The notes under the pieces: model-generated | Databases searched by the model: none | The model's input: only the letters and a program-made list of their open reading frames with translations | What the model was told of the DNA's origin: nothing | Made by a program: the position numbers and the translations under genes | Assembly: GCA_964017235.1 (NCBI GenBank) | Contig: OZ024935.1 | Location: 6,324,001-6,388,000, forward strand | Length of the DNA stretch: 64,000 nt | Reading direction: 5' to 3' | Source of the DNA: Sabellastarte sp. h YS-2021 | Lineage: Eukaryota; Annelida; Polychaeta; Sabellida; Sabellidae | Part shown: piece after piece, positions 1-42,170 of the stretch | Layout: each line of letters begins with the position of its first letter | Numbering within the stretch: the first letter of the stretch is position 1

Positions 1-1429
1 ATATGTCAAATTTAATGTCATTTCCGCGGAGTTAGTGAGCAATTTTCTCATGACTATACTTCTCCTGTGTATAAATGCTTAACATTAAAATTCATCATTT
101 TCAGGCTTCGTGATTTTAATACAGGCGATCGATAGTTTAAAACCATCATAAAGCATTCAAACCTGTCATTTATTCCTATAATGATAATTGAAATTGATGT
201 CAAAATTTCACTTCACCACCAATCTTTTTGTCATGACATTTTTCATCTGCGTGTTTTTGTTGAAAAAACTGACATGGCCCAAATCTGAAACATGTCTTAG
301 TTATATCTTTTGGCATTTCTGGTACTTCAGGAATCTGCTATGGTTAAAGTGTTTAACCTATGATAGTGATACTCCTAATCAAAGTTCTTATGGTGACAAA
401 ATGACAATAATATGGACGTGTATTTGTCCACAAAGCTTAAAGTGCCATTTGGTGTAACTTTCTCCCAAGCCAAGTAAAAACTGTATCAGAACTAGGTGTG
501 AGGAGTGAGACCGGAGGAGTGTGAACCCAGGATTATATGGGTGTGCTTTTTCTTTCATGACATTCATTAACCGCAATGTTTTAGCGTTATTAAATCAGCA
601 TCTGTCCAGAATCTGGGTCATAAGTAACTCATTAAAAGGGTTAACATTCTTCTTTGTGTGAAAATAAACCAGCCGTTTAAAATAATATTGCTAATTTGCT
701 ATGCCAGTGATTATAAAAACTTTCAATTCTTAATTTGTAAATCACTCCCCCATTTCTACACGGATTTTAATGCAATAAAAACGAGCAGAACCTCTTTAAA
801 TAAAAATACATTTTTAATAATGTATATAACATATCTGTAGGTTACATACACACATAGTTTCCGAAATAATTGAATGGTCACTTGATGAAAAGCTTGTAAC
901 ACCAAACGATCCACAGCAAGTGGCGTCGTTGTGTACAAAAAAAATACGACCCAGTCTGCAAGTCCCACTATGTAAATATAAATATGGTGGCAGTGGATAA
1001 TAACTTGATTTTACACGATTCTGCATTTGTTAAGCAACTCCACTGTTATTATCATAGCAGGTATTGTTAGAATATATTTGTAATTTTGACTTTACTAAAC
1101 TTAGATATTCTTCACTAATTGTTTCCTTTTCTTCTGCTTCCTGTGCTCAGTTCTTGATAAATCCTCTTTACTAAAGACCTAACGACAAGTTCGACAACCT
1201 GATCATAGCTCTAATCAAAACTACATTTCCATTCAAAGAGAGGTCTGATTTGAAAGAAGTTTTAAAACCAATCATTATGCATTCATTTTTGAGGAATGTA
1301 CTTGCAGGGTGCATTATGGAAATGACTCTATGTTTCATGCCCTTTCATTCTAACCACCATACATCAGGCCATTATAAATTCAATAATCGCAATCCCATCC
1401 TTGGGGGATATTCACTATTGTGTGTTCAA
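1..1429. other. WDR47 intron sequence, no feature recognised
   Basis: AT-rich sequence downstream, in gene direction, of the last WDR47 exon in the window. I see no coding-like frame, terminal inverted repeats or recognisable element. The short open frames here show no family motif. Confidence 0.5.
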
Positions 1430-1660
1430 TTCAACACAGTATGTCTAAATCATCACAGTAAGTGTAATCTATCACAATATGTCTAATTTACAACAGTATG
1501 TAAAATTCACTTAAGTATGTCTAATTCAATATAATATTCTAAGTACGATTCACCAAAGTATGTCTGATTTACCACTCTGTGAAAATCCCCACTATACGTC
1601 TAATTTCACCACTGTATGTGAAATTCATCACATTTATGTAAAATTTACAACAGAATATCA
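1430..1660. repeat. Degenerate short tandem repeat (~18-20 bp)
   Basis: Variants of a motif like CAGTATGTCTAATTCACC recur roughly every 18-20 bp. The copies are diverged, so this looks like an old minisatellite inside a WDR47 intron. Confidence 0.5.
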
Positions 1661-1887
1661 AAGTCACCAGACTTACTTACATTTATAATGGTGAGAAAGT
1701 TATTCTGATAACAATACTTCCAAAGGAAGTAAGAGAAAGAGAAAAAGAGTTCTTGAGTCAGTAAACTGCTAGAGTTAGGGTAAAAGAATATTCGCTACAG
1801 AGAACATGTAAGAAAGTACTCTATAAGAATAGAGTAACAGTAAGGAAGTACTTGAGTACTTAACTTGCCACTAGTAAAATCACTGAC

Positions 1888-30801
<28,914 letters not shown>

Positions 30802-32625
30802 CTAAATCCAAAAACAGAATACAAGTCAAACTTGATTCTTGACAACACATGATGTTTTATCTTCAAAGGTGACAGTTGGAGTTATACATCTTGAATGTTT
30901 TCTTATCTACCACACGATAATCTTTGATGTAAATACTGAGGCATACAGACCGGATAGTATTTTTTTGTATTTCCCACAACTGCTTACTGTGCATAATAAG
31001 TATAACTACTGACAGATAACTCAATTGTGAACAGATAACTTGACTATGGTCCGTGGTGATCTGGATCATGGCATGGATCCAGGAATTTTTAAAGACATTT
31101 TTATCATTGCATTCAAAAGCAATATTGGAGGTATTGGGCCTTCTGGCAGTGAAATGCACTCTCCGAGAGCTCTTCTTTCTTGTCTATTGTCATTCAAGAA
31201 GTAGCCTCCCAAATCATAAATTGGTTAGCTCTACTACAAATCATGTCTTAATTTAAATGGAACTTGGGTGTTATGGTTTTATACTATAAACTCCATCTTC
31301 TAGTTTCACTTTATTATCCAATCAAAATCTCGTTCTCCTAAGATGGTTCTTCAGCTGATACAAGTTTGTTGTGTTGGTTTTGTCCAAAATTTCAATATCG
31401 ACATCAAACTACAATCTGGCTTTGCATATCTCATTCAATCCATATTGCAAGTTTCTCACAGTAAATTATATCACTTTCCAACAAAACTCAGTTTTAACTC
31501 ATCATTTCTTGGAAATGATATTTAAACTGACACATTCAATATCAACATTGAAACTCAGAATCATTATCAATTGATATTGAAATATTGATATATAACATAC
31601 CAACAATACTGTTTGCTCCTCTTTTGTAGCAATCCAAAGTACTTAAACATAGCTACAATTCCCAAATGAACTCAAAATTAAAAGAAATGAGTGCAAAGTA
31701 TAAGAAAACATTTCAAACACAGATGTGTGAATACTGTAACACTGCATGATATACAACAGCTCAAAGTAATCAATATTACACTCAACACAAGCTGAGGTGA
31801 TTGCTTATAACCATAATCTATAAACACAACTATCTGTACAGTAGAACTGGGAGTTTAAGTTGTCTGTGGTTTTCAGGTATTTGTGATCTGTGACTTTGTG
31901 AATGTTTTCTCTCCTCCAGAAATTTATGGGAGGAAACAATATTTCAATATCACTCAATATAGCATTCCTGGGTTTCAATATTGATATCAAAAGTGTCCAC
32001 CGCCTTCAACAAGCAGGATATGTCTTGGTGGTGTTGTTGTCTCATTCTGTTTGTTTGTCTGTTTACAATGTCTGTTTAAAACATAGTGCGATTCAAGTAT
32101 ATTTTAAGTCACAATACGGCTAGGTTTGTTGAAATTATAGGTATACTTCACTGTGTCGTCATTTTCTGGTATACAAACCGGAAATTGAAAAAACTAAATT
32201 TTTTGATGTAATAAGTTACTGTGTTTAAAATATATTATTAATAAAGTATCTTATGGTCCAAAGTTAGGAAGGGTTTATTGAAATGGTACTTTATCATCAT
32301 TTTCTTGTAAAAGAAAACGGGAAACAAAAATAAACAATGACGGAAGAAGGAATATGGACATAAATATTTAACTTTGAAAATTGAAAGAATATTATGCAAA
32401 TAAGAAGATTAGTAGATTTGAAATTTTACAAATACACGAGGTCAACAAGTGGACAAAGCATACAAATTACAAACAGGGGTATGCAAGGGGATGTTGACAC
32501 GTCGACAACAAAAGTTCTAGTAGATTTTGAATTTAACAAGCGGACAAAGCATACAACATACGAAAATTGAGGTCAACGAGTCAAATAAGTGAGATAAAAG
32601 TTATAGTAGATTGTAAATTTAAAAG
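30802..32625. other. Upstream of WDR47 exon 1, no feature recognised
   Basis: AT-rich sequence, likely a 5' intron because exon 1 begins with an acceptor. Two phrases containing TTTCAATATTGA/ATATCAA recur around 31390, 31540 and 31960, suggesting a diverged repeat. Confidence 0.45.
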
Positions 32626-33445
32626 ATAGCATCAGAGATGCCCGTACCCCACAGCCTGGGGAAATAGTTTTTAACACCATGACATAAAGAAGAGTGAAAC
32701 AGTACAAAGATCTGGATACTTTCAGAGCAGTGTCAGTTATATAAAGCTCCTAATTAAGTAGACAAAATAACATCTAAGAGAAAGAAAATGTATGTAAAGA
32801 TACAGTATTAAAACAAGACAATTCAATAGCAAGATGACAGCATTAATCAATAAACTAAAAATTATGAAGCTGAGAAATTCATTAATTGGAGAATAGCTGT
32901 CAATGGAAAAAAGCACAATTATCATGTAAAAGTGCATAAAAGATCAGTTGCAGCAATCCATATATCTTTGTCATAAGAGAAAGATGTCTCAAATATGGCA
33001 GGTGAACACACTTTGGCAGAGTTAAAGGTCACACCACGATGCACACCAACACCCCCTAACCAATGTACCTACCAAGTGTCAACCTTCTACACCTTACAGA
33101 ATCCAAGAAATAGCCCGGACAAGATTTTAAAACTCATAGTCACTATGACAAGGTCAAAGGTCAAATTAAGGTCACACTATGACGTTGCACACCTACAATC
33201 CCCAACTAATGTCCCTACCAAGTATCAACTTCCTACACCTTACAGTTTCCAAGATGTAGCCCGGACAAGATTTTCAAACTCAAAGTCACTACGGCAAGGT
33301 CAAAGGTCAAATCAAGGTCACACCATCATGTTGCACTCCTACACCCCCTAACCAATGTCCCTACAAAGTATCAACTTCCTACACCTTACGGTTTCTGAGA
33401 TACAAGCCGGACAAACTTTTTTTCCCTAAGGGCTGTGGGGTAAAA
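32626..33445 (+). mobile_element. Family E (HINE-like) element, short copy
   Basis: It starts ATAGCATCAGAGATGC, then CCCCACAGCC. Three array units contain AGGTCAAAGGTCA. The end is AGGGCTGTGGGGTAAAAA, with one arm of the 3' hairpin eroded. The CCCGCC block is also largely lost. Confidence 0.8.
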
Positions 33446-33499
33446 ATACACTGAAAGTTTATAAACAGAAGTATGGTGCCTTTACAAGCCTAGATATAA

Positions 33500-34860
33500 A
33501 CCAAATTTATAGGAAGGCAATAACTTACACTAACAGCCATACAGATATTACTAATGATTAATTTGAGTTTGATAAATCTGTAAAAGAAATCTTTTTAATC
33601 TTTGTTTTAAATGTATTTAGAAATTTGAAAATTTCAAGTTAATTTGCAAGAGAATTCCAAATCTGACACCTGATTACCCAGAAGCAGAATTTCTTTATGG
33701 TCAATTTTTTTACTTTGCATAATAGTAATCATCATGTTGCCCAGTCTTATAACAGTGAACAGCAGAAGAATTTTTCAAACATACAAATCAGATAGGGATA
33801 TCTTCAAATGTAACTGTATACATCCTTACTACAGTGGTTTTAAAAACAATATCACTAAATCTCAGTAGTCCCATTACTTCAAACAGTGGTCACATGTTAT
33901 ATCTATAATCAACTTGGCAATTGTTCTAACTGTGTTTTTATGTAGTTTCATAGTTCTATCCAGTTTATTACTTTTAAAAATATTTCTCCAAAGCACAACT
34001 CCATAGTTGAGATCTGGCAATGTTAGAGAAGAATACAATACATGTATTTGTAATCCTATCGTATTGACAATGGTTTAGCCCTTGAGATGACACCAATATT
34101 ACTAGAAATTTTATTTAGATTTCTATTTCAGTGGCGCGGCTTGACCAAGTTTGTTTGCAGTCCAGAATAGCACCCAAAATTTTAGTATAACTGTACCGTC
34201 TTGCTACCAATTCTCGAATGGTACCAATTGTCACCACTAGTGAATAAAATGTTCATATTTCAGTAATGGCCACATATTTTAAAAGTCTTTTGTTGTGTAT
34301 TTGTCCTGTTTGTTTTAGAAATGGTTCTAGCTTATTTACTAGACATTGGATTACTTTTGGTGAATTTATGCCTATTTGAATTCTGTCTGTCAATAATTGG
34401 TACCCAGCAATCATTGGTGGTAGGGCAGGATCTGTTTAATTTTCATGTTGTTCATATATAAATCTAAATTTTTGTCATGATATTTTTTAGCTTTTCTTTG
34501 AAACAAAATGAAATTTGACGTTTTAATGCGCAATGAGAGTTTTGTTAATTTGAAACTATGTGACAAGGTTTTGTAATACTAAATTAAGAAGATTATCAAC
34601 ATTTTAAAACTTTTCATGAGAGATTGGTACCATTGGTATCATCTGCAAAAACATGACAAATTTTAGTAGTTTAGAAACATTACAAATGACATTAAGTGGT
34701 TCATCTGTATCCAGTAATATTAATGTTCTTACTGAAACTTTTCTTTGTGATAGAAGTGCAGTATGGGCAAGACCTATATAATTAATTTTGTTGTCGATAA
34801 ATATGTTAATAATACCTATATATATTGGAAGATTTGAAAACATTGGTAACATTTAAGGAC
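33500..34860 (-). pseudogene. Decayed LINE reverse transcriptase
   Basis: On the minus strand, SKLLKFVMF is followed in a shifted frame by ADDTN, the LINE RT active-site motif F-A-D-D-T. Further on come TKILGAILD-like and LNYGVVLWRNIFKSNKLDRT, matching the C-terminal part of CR1/jockey-type RT (LNYGVxLWGN). Several stops and frameshifts (for example one just before ADDTN) make it non-coding. Subfamily not assigned. Confidence 0.7.
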
Positions 34861-35095
34861 CTTCTTTTAATCAGATAAAGTAGATTCACCTTATCCAAAA
34901 ATAGTGGGCTAAATGACCTGCTGGAGTTTTCAGCACTCAGTAATTGTTTTTTTTCTTCTCTAAACTGTAACTGTGTCTTATTGTAGGATGACACTTATAC
35001 ATAAGTACATGTATAATTTTTTGTGTGTTAAGGTTAAATTTTGTGTTATAATAAACTGTACTTTGTGTATAAATTTAATAAATACACAAATAAAA

Positions 35096-36596
35096 ATAGC
35101 ATCAGAGATGCCCATACCCCACAGCCTGGGGAAATATTTTTCAACACCATGAGATATAGAAGTAGTGAAACAGTACATAGATTGGGATACTTTCAGAGCA
35201 CTGCATGTAAAGATTAAGTATTAAAGCAAGATAATTCAGTAAACTAAAAGTTATGAAGCTGTAAAATTTCTTAACTGGAGAATAGCTGTCAATGAAAATA
35301 TCACAATTATGTATGGTCGAGTTATGATTTGAATGTTTTGAATATTACCCATACATACAGATGTGGCAATACATGCTTGTATGTGGAGTTGGGGAAAACC
35401 TGTGACTCACTTGATGCAATACCATCTGTTACAATGGGAAGTTGCAAAAGTAAAACCCTTAATGAATTCTAAAGGGTGTTGCACACAGGAAATGACCCAA
35501 CACAATACGATCAGACAATGTAATGTATGCACACACACTCCGATCCTGTCAGATAAGACACTGCAAGACACAACCCGACATTTCTAAATTAGAAAAGTTT
35601 CTAATTTTTATCTGGTCGTAGGGAGGGGGAAATTTCTATGTCATTTCTAGAGAACTGTGTGTAAATGCTTTGGAAAGCTGAGATGAAACAGGCTGCATCA
35701 ATGAAAGGCATTTTATTGGTACAACATAGTCTTACCCAAAGCTCAATTTTTTTTATATTGAGCTAAAATATTGGTGGACACAGCACAATCTAAAATATAC
35801 TCTTACCTATCTTAGCTTTTAAATTAATTTACTTATTATTCTGCCTCTCCTAAAACATGTAATACTTCATTATGACACCCGATATTTATATATTTTAAAA
35901 ACATATTGTGAACTTTTAAGCTCAGGTAAAGGCTATGCAAATCACAAGATGTACTAGCAAAGTGAAAAAAAACTGTTGTAAAATAGCAAAACAAACCGAT
36001 CGGATCGGATCCAGTGTGTTTTGACATGCCTGTCGACCTCCAAGCAAACTGTGGTTAATATGTTGGATTGTGTCGGGTCGTTTCCTGTGTGCAACACCCT
36101 TAATATGACTTTAGCAGTGCTTAATCTACATCAAAAGACACCCAAAGGTGCAACAACCAAGATTCAAGTAAAAAGATATGAGAGATATAAGAGAAATAAA
36201 ATAGTATCACATATCCTTGTAGAGAGATAAAATAGCATCAGATATGCAAAATGAAAGGTTAAATCCAGATCACACCATGACGTTGCACACCTATAACCCC
36301 CGACCAATGTCCCTACCAAATATCAACTACCTACACCTTAGTTAATACGGTTTCCGAGATATAGCCCGGACAAGATTTTATAGGTCAAGGTCACTACAGC
36401 AAGGTCAAAGGTCAAATCAAGGATGTTGCACTCCTACACCCCCTAACCAATGTCCCACCAAGTATCAACTTCCTACACCTTACGGTTTCTGAGATACAGG
36501 CCGGACAAACTTTTTCCCGCCGCCGGCCCACCCACCCATCCGGACACCATGGGTGAAAACAATACCCCGACAGCCCTTAAGGGCTGTGAGGTAAAA
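35096..36596 (+). mobile_element. Family E (HINE-like) element with MITE inside
   Basis: Starts ATAGCATCAGAGATGC, TACCCCACAGCC, and ends ACAGCCCTTAAGGGCTGT, GAGGTAAAAA. A CCCGCCGCCGGCCC block lies 60 bp before the 3' hairpin. The array has two to three units. A Harbinger-like MITE interrupts it at 35473-36100. Confidence 0.85.
35473..36100. mobile_element. PIF/Harbinger-like MITE, TAA target duplication
   Basis: Ends AGGGTGTTGCACACAGGAAA and, inverted, AGGGTGTTGCACACAGGAAA, flanked by TAA on both sides. Other E copies read TTCTAATATGAC uninterrupted here, so the insertion and 3-bp duplication are directly visible. Length 628 bp; no transposase. Confidence 0.85.
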
Positions 36597-36810
36597 ATTA
36601 TAAACAATAATGGTCCCAGGATAAAGCCTTATAGCACACCACATGTTAATAAAATGGTTTTTGGAAACTGAGAAATCAGTTGGAGCAAAATAATGCATGT
36701 ACACTAGTGTGACATGATATTTGAATATTGATTGATATGCACAGCTATGTCACAGTGTTTGATATCCATTTCGATATTACATTTCAATCCTCACACTAGT
36801 TTATACTTAC

Positions 36811-36894
36811 AGGATCCTCATCCAGACTGACCAGTTTGTTATGGTCGTCATACAGGAAAATACTGGGCTTGATGTACATTGTCTGAACTTTCAT
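36811..36894 (-). CDS. Candidate coding exon upstream of WDR47
   Basis: On the minus strand an open stretch reads MKVQTMYIKPSIFLYDD and then HNKLVSLDEDP, followed by a strong CCT|GTAAGT donor. Its exit phase (0) joins the WDR47 exon at 30801 in frame, giving ...DEDP-VT-MPTTK. An acceptor-like AAAGTTCAG lies just before ACAATG, so it could be an internal exon rather than a first one. Conservation-like composition and donor argue for a real exon. I do not recognise the peptide. It may be an extended WDR47 N-terminus or belong to a separate upstream gene. Confidence 0.45.
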
Positions 36895-37770
36895 CTCAAT
36901 ATTAAATGCAATAATGCTAGATATATTAAATTCTTAATATCTACTCATTTATCAACTTCTACTATTGAAATTTTTCTCAGATTGACATTCCTTCGAAATG
37001 TTCAAATATATTCAATGTAAAATCCTTCCAATGTCGTAATAAATATTATCCCCACTGTTATTATTAAAACAATGTATTTTAATCTAACTTCCACTATATA
37101 TAGTAGACTCTGTTAGCACACCTAGAACATCTAATATCCACAAGATGTGGTTCTAACGAACTTATAGCAGCAAAAATACAGGGTGTTGGGACATAATAAC
37201 TGCTTCTACTGTCTGCAAATTTCCACTTAATATGTCTTTTTCTACATATTCAAACTTTGAAAGCCTGTAATTCTTCCTTATCACCAGTTATTCTTTTAAT
37301 TAATCCAATAAAATCACTTTTTTAATCTGCAAGGGCTAGGCTTCATATACTTCACAACAGAATATCATCATAAATTCTAAATCTTAGCTATGTAACACAA
37401 AATATCACACATGGAACAAATCTGCAGGGAAGCAGCCTATTGATGGACAGTACAACCATTGCTGAATCACTGAACAAACAACTGTAAAACAAGGCAATTA
37501 CTCCCAATGCATATGAAGATACTCAAATCAGGCATATCAATATTTACGCACCCCAATTGATTGATTTGGTTTCTATGTCGACGGATCGTATCATGAAAGG
37601 ATGGAGGGAAAACAGCAGCATATACTGGTACCGTCAAGAAACTACATTGTAAAGCACCAATATTCAAACCCAAGACCTCCGGGAATGATGGGCAAGTGTG
37701 ATAAACAGAAATTCTGGGTAACAGGGTTCAATTCAATTAACAACCTTAAACCATAGTTCACACTGCGTTG
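36895..37770. other. No feature recognised
   Basis: AT-rich, no coding-like frame, no repeat ends. Confidence 0.4.
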
Positions 37771-38150
37771 TGGTGTGTGGACGATTAGACCAACGTTCGA
37801 TTAATCGTTGGTGTCATGATACAATCATGTTCGATCACTGACAACTTCTAGAAATCAAATAAATCTTATCCTTTATTATGGATCTCAACATCCACATATT
37901 TTTGTTTTATATATTTTAGGCAGTTTCCTGAACTTTCCTTCAAATAATCAAGAGATTTGTCATGAGTTTTGGTAGATTCTAAATGACGGAAACACTGTTA
38001 TTCTTACCGGATTGAAATATACTTTCATGATATATTCATGATATATTGACCAACAGTGGAGTAAGAAAGTTGATTATGGGTCGATTGTCAGTCGAAAAAA
38101 TGGAGGAATAATTGACCATGAAAATTGAGGCGATTCCACTCATTACTGTT
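37771..38150. mobile_element. Diverged hAT-like MITE (family of 4762-5182)
   Basis: GTGGTGTGTGGACGATTAGA at the left and GAGGCGATTCCACTCATTACTG at the right match the inverted ends of 4762-5182. The interior shares TTATTCTTACCGGATTGA. Target duplication not resolved. Confidence 0.55.
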
Positions 38151-38329
38151 CTGTACTGGTATGATGAGCTATATACGAATGCAGAATATTTAACTCATCA
38201 TTAATATTCTACATACAAAATTCTAAACCAAGGTCAACCAGCTTACCCAAGAGAATTAATTCACCCCTTCACCACTTCCAGAAATACAAGGCAAAGCACC
38301 TCCTTCATACACCCACTTTTTACCATAGA

Positions 38330-38490
38330 GTTCATAAATCAAACGCTTTTCTAATTCTTTCAGTCACTATGCCCTACTTCTTTGAAACTCTTTCCCCTTC
38401 CACATAAGAAAAGGCCCCTCTGCAACATCATTCAGGAAAACACCTCAAAACCCACCTCTTCAGCTCCAGTTTTCCAACTTAGTCTCCTTC
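38330..38490 (+). pseudogene. LINE 3' end fragment
   Basis: The plus strand reads FSHYAPYFFETLSP and then KHLKTHLFSSSFPT, a decayed form of the LINE C-terminal motif. A stop interrupts the middle (CCACATAAG). Confidence 0.6.
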
Positions 38491-39740
38491 CCTTTTGGTC
38501 ACACCAATAACTCCAGATCACTGACCTTGACCGCCCCTCGACTCTCCTTATATTAAATGATTTTGTTAACTAGTGCACCGAGTTCCCCTTTTAAAACGAA
38601 ATATGACCCTGCATCAATTTGAACCTGGAATTATTTCTAAAAAGTTAAAAAACTCTAATTTTTATCGGAAGCACTATAAATTTTAAGTGAGAAAAAGTTC
38701 CAATTAATTTACCTCAAAGAGTTTACCCGAATGTAATACCAGACAGGATTTTTTCTTTTAAACACTTTTTCAATAACAGAAACAGTATATTAGAAACAGT
38801 GGACCCTTTTATTATCCATTAATACTATTGTTTGTTTAAATATCCAAGCACTAATTATATGATTAAAAGATTTTAGAAAGTTGAATGATTCTTTTAGCAA
38901 ATTTGATCCAATCAATCATTTTCAATAATTCTATCGAAAGAAGTGGGGGGTCGGACAGAGGGTTGAAGAGTGAGCAAAAGGAACATGGTGAAATGCTGTA
39001 CCAGTACATACACGTGTGACATTTAAGCAACAGACTGCTGGCATTAGTGAACATAACAGAATGGTAAACAAAGTGTGCAGAAATGGCCTCACCTAGCCTG
39101 CCATCAGGCTTAAAGATTAGTCTATATCAGGATATGGATTGTGGATTTATTTAGAGCTGGAAAGAGTACTTGATTAATCTTTAAAGCAATAGGTGATGAA
39201 CAAATGGAGAATAACATTTGAAAAAGATAAACTTTATCTTTTTTGCTTCCAACAGTTTTACAAATATTCTGACAGATTGATCTCCAGATGAGCCATTTTT
39301 ATAACTTTCAATAGATAATCACAAGTTTATTTGTTATATATTCTATTCCTAGATTGATGAAGGTTGGACACTGCTTGGGAAGGAGTCATATCGATATCTT
39401 AATATTGACACAGATCAATAGAGATTCAGTAATGGTACAAAGATCTGGGACCAAATTTCAATAAAGAGATCAAGCCTGGTCTCAGGCTCAAAATTTTAAC
39501 CTTCTGGCTCAAACATTTAACACATTTTTTATGACGTTACTGTGACTTTTTGTCTTCTTATAAAAACATAAAGAACCCCAGCCCATAGGTGAAACTAAAT
39601 GGACAACAACAATGATATTTGGGAAAATTTAATAAGGAACAACTTCAGTTGTGAGAAGTATACAGAACCCATGAGATGTTGTCAGATACTAGAACTTTCA
39701 TGTAGTTCAAGAAGGGGGAAACCTATATATTTTATTCATT
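38491..39740. other. No feature recognised
   Basis: AT-rich, no coding-like frame or clear repeat. Confidence 0.4.
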
Positions 39741-39744
39741 CATG

Positions 39745-40300
39745 ATGTGAGTTCCAGGCCCAACAACCAATCTATGAGAGATATATGGCTGTTTTAGTAT
39801 GATGACCCCACTTGACCTTGAAGCAGGGGTCAAAGGTCAAATTTTATACCGGCAAAAGATTTGCAGGCCATGATTTCTATAAATGTTTTCAGATTTGAAA
39901 ACTTAAACCCATATTAAGGGAGATATAAGATTTGTAAACTTAAACCCATATTAAGGGAGATATAAGAGCCTTTCAGTATGGTGACACCACTTGACCTTGA
40001 AGTGGGGTCAAAGGTCAAATTTCACACTCGCTAAAGATTTGCAGGCCATGACTTCCTTTTTGGTTAGTTTCACACTTGCAAACCGTAGGACCAATAGTAA
40101 GGGAGAAAGCAGGCCTTTTTTGTATGATGACCCACCCCACTTGACCTTGAAGAAGGGGTCAAAGGTCCCATTTGCAAAAGATTCACAGGTCATGATTTCC
40201 TATAAGTTGCTTTGTCATTCCAAACCCCAAGGACCAATGATAAGGGAGTTATGAGGCTTTATTGATATGAATTGACCCCCTATGTGATATTAAAGGACTG
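39745..40300 (+). repeat. Diverged H-type array units with AAGGTCA pairs
   Basis: Three to four degraded units, each with CACTTGACCTTGAAG and GGGTCAAAGGTCAAATTT, plus ACCAATA.TAAGGGAGATAT. The element ends are lost; it is followed by H-type tail sequence (GCCATTTTGTT) to ~40500. Confidence 0.7.
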
Positions 40301-40639
40301 ACAAGACAGCCATTTTGTTTTCAAAGCAATACCAAAATTACTCTCATGCAAGCTTTCCTATACATTTTGTGCAAACCCGATTTTTGAACAATCAGCTATG
40401 GCAGCCATTTTGTTGTTTAAAATTAGGAAAAAACTTTTTACAGACACATTTTCATAGCCATAAACATTCTCTGCAAATTTGGTGAAGATATCTTCATAAA
40501 TGAATAAGATATAAAGGTTTATGCACAAAAGTGACAAATGCACACATGCACGCATGCATAGAAGACATTTCATAATCTTCCAACCCTGGGCTTTGGCCAG
40601 CAGACGATAAAAATGCAACAGCATTATCATCAGTTTAAT

Positions 40640-41210
40640 ATTGTGCCTTTTTTAACAAAGAAGTTTAAGACCAAAAATATTTAAAGGTGTGGAAATAGTG
40701 ATGGCCAGACACCGTCCAAAAACTAACCAGCTCTAGATCCTCTTGGGGTAACATATTCTGAAAATTTGGTAAAAATCCATGCATGAGTTTAGGTTGTGGA
40801 AGACCCACTACCTTTAAGACCCCAAATCATTAAAATATTGCCATGGCAACAGCATTTATGGACTGGGGTTAATAATGAAACAAGAAACGATTTGACAATG
40901 TATATGAATAACATACGGTACAGAAAATTATCAATTAAAATTTTATTTTAGGCTTCAACACTGTGATCAAAGGTAAACGTTGTGATTTTAAATCTCATAC
41001 AACAGGCAAGGTCATATTGGGACAGGTGCTCTGATACTGAAAGGAGTTAATGCAGAATAATAAGACACATGAATGTCAACTATAGTACGATAAGACTGAA
41101 ACAAATGGACAGGTATAATTTAGTCACTGAATAGCTGCTTGAATCAGAAATTGACTGTCTAGTTAACTGCTTCAATATGTATTTATCGTTGGAGAGAGAA
41201 AATACTGAAA
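40640..41210. other. No feature recognised
   Basis: AT-rich sequence before the 41-bp minisatellite. Confidence 0.4.
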
Positions 41211-41214
41211 ACTT

Positions 41215-41660
41215 CAGATGGACAGGCTGGCCTATCAATGGAAACATTAGAAATACATTAGATGCAAAGGCTGGGTCAATGGAAACATTAGAAATACATC
41301 AGATGCAAAGGCTGGGTCAATGAAAACATTAGAAATACATCAGATGCACAGGCTGGGTCAATGAAAACATTAGAAATACATCAGATGCACAGGCTGGGTC
41401 AATGAAAACATTAGAAATACATCAGATGCAAAGGCTGGGTCAATGAAAACATCAGAAATACATCAGATGCACAGGCTGGGTCAATGAAAACATTAGAAAT
41501 ACATCAGATGCACAGGCTGGGTCAATGAAAACATTAGAAATACATCAGATGCAAGGCTGGGTCAATGAAAACATTAGAAATGCATCAGATGCACAGGCTG
41601 GGTCAATGAAAACATTAGAAATGCATCAGATGCAAGGCTGGGTCAATGAAAATATAGAAA
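41215..41660 (+). repeat. 41-bp minisatellite, about 10-11 copies
   Basis: The unit GAAAACATTAGAAATACATC followed by AGATGCACAGGCTGGGTCAAT is nearly identical across the central copies. Later copies lose 2 bp (GCAAGG). Confidence 0.92.
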
Positions 41661-42170
41661 TACAATGGCAGATCTCTAAGTACTAGAAAAGTAGGAAATC
41701 ATTCTATTTTTTGCACAATTTCTAATTTAAAAGTCTTTTTTTATGTTTTAAGATAAGGTACTCATAAACTGCTTCTAATTCTAATACCTTTTGCACATTA
41801 AACCTCTCAATATAAAGAGGCCTATCGATGAAATAAAGAATTATAAAATTTCATATGAGGTGATATACACAACAAAACACTTGAGCCAACAACATTGGCC
41901 CAGTGTTGTACTTTAGTAACATTATATCTGGTTACTGCACTGAACTTTCTTAGCCTTATGGTCTATGGATGAAATTTGAGTTTCATTTGGTTTCAATTAT
42001 CCAAAACTGCTTGCTGGTTTTCAAAAACAGACGATAACCAGTTTTTAAATTAAATGAAAAATCCCTTCAAAAATTAAAAATTAAGCATATAACTTCATAA
42101 TTTGATTATATTTTTGCTTATAAAATCTAAGAAGCTTAAAATAATGGCAATCCATCAGACTTCTAGTCTT
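41661..42170. other. No feature recognised
   Basis: AT-rich, no coding-like frame. Confidence 0.4.
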
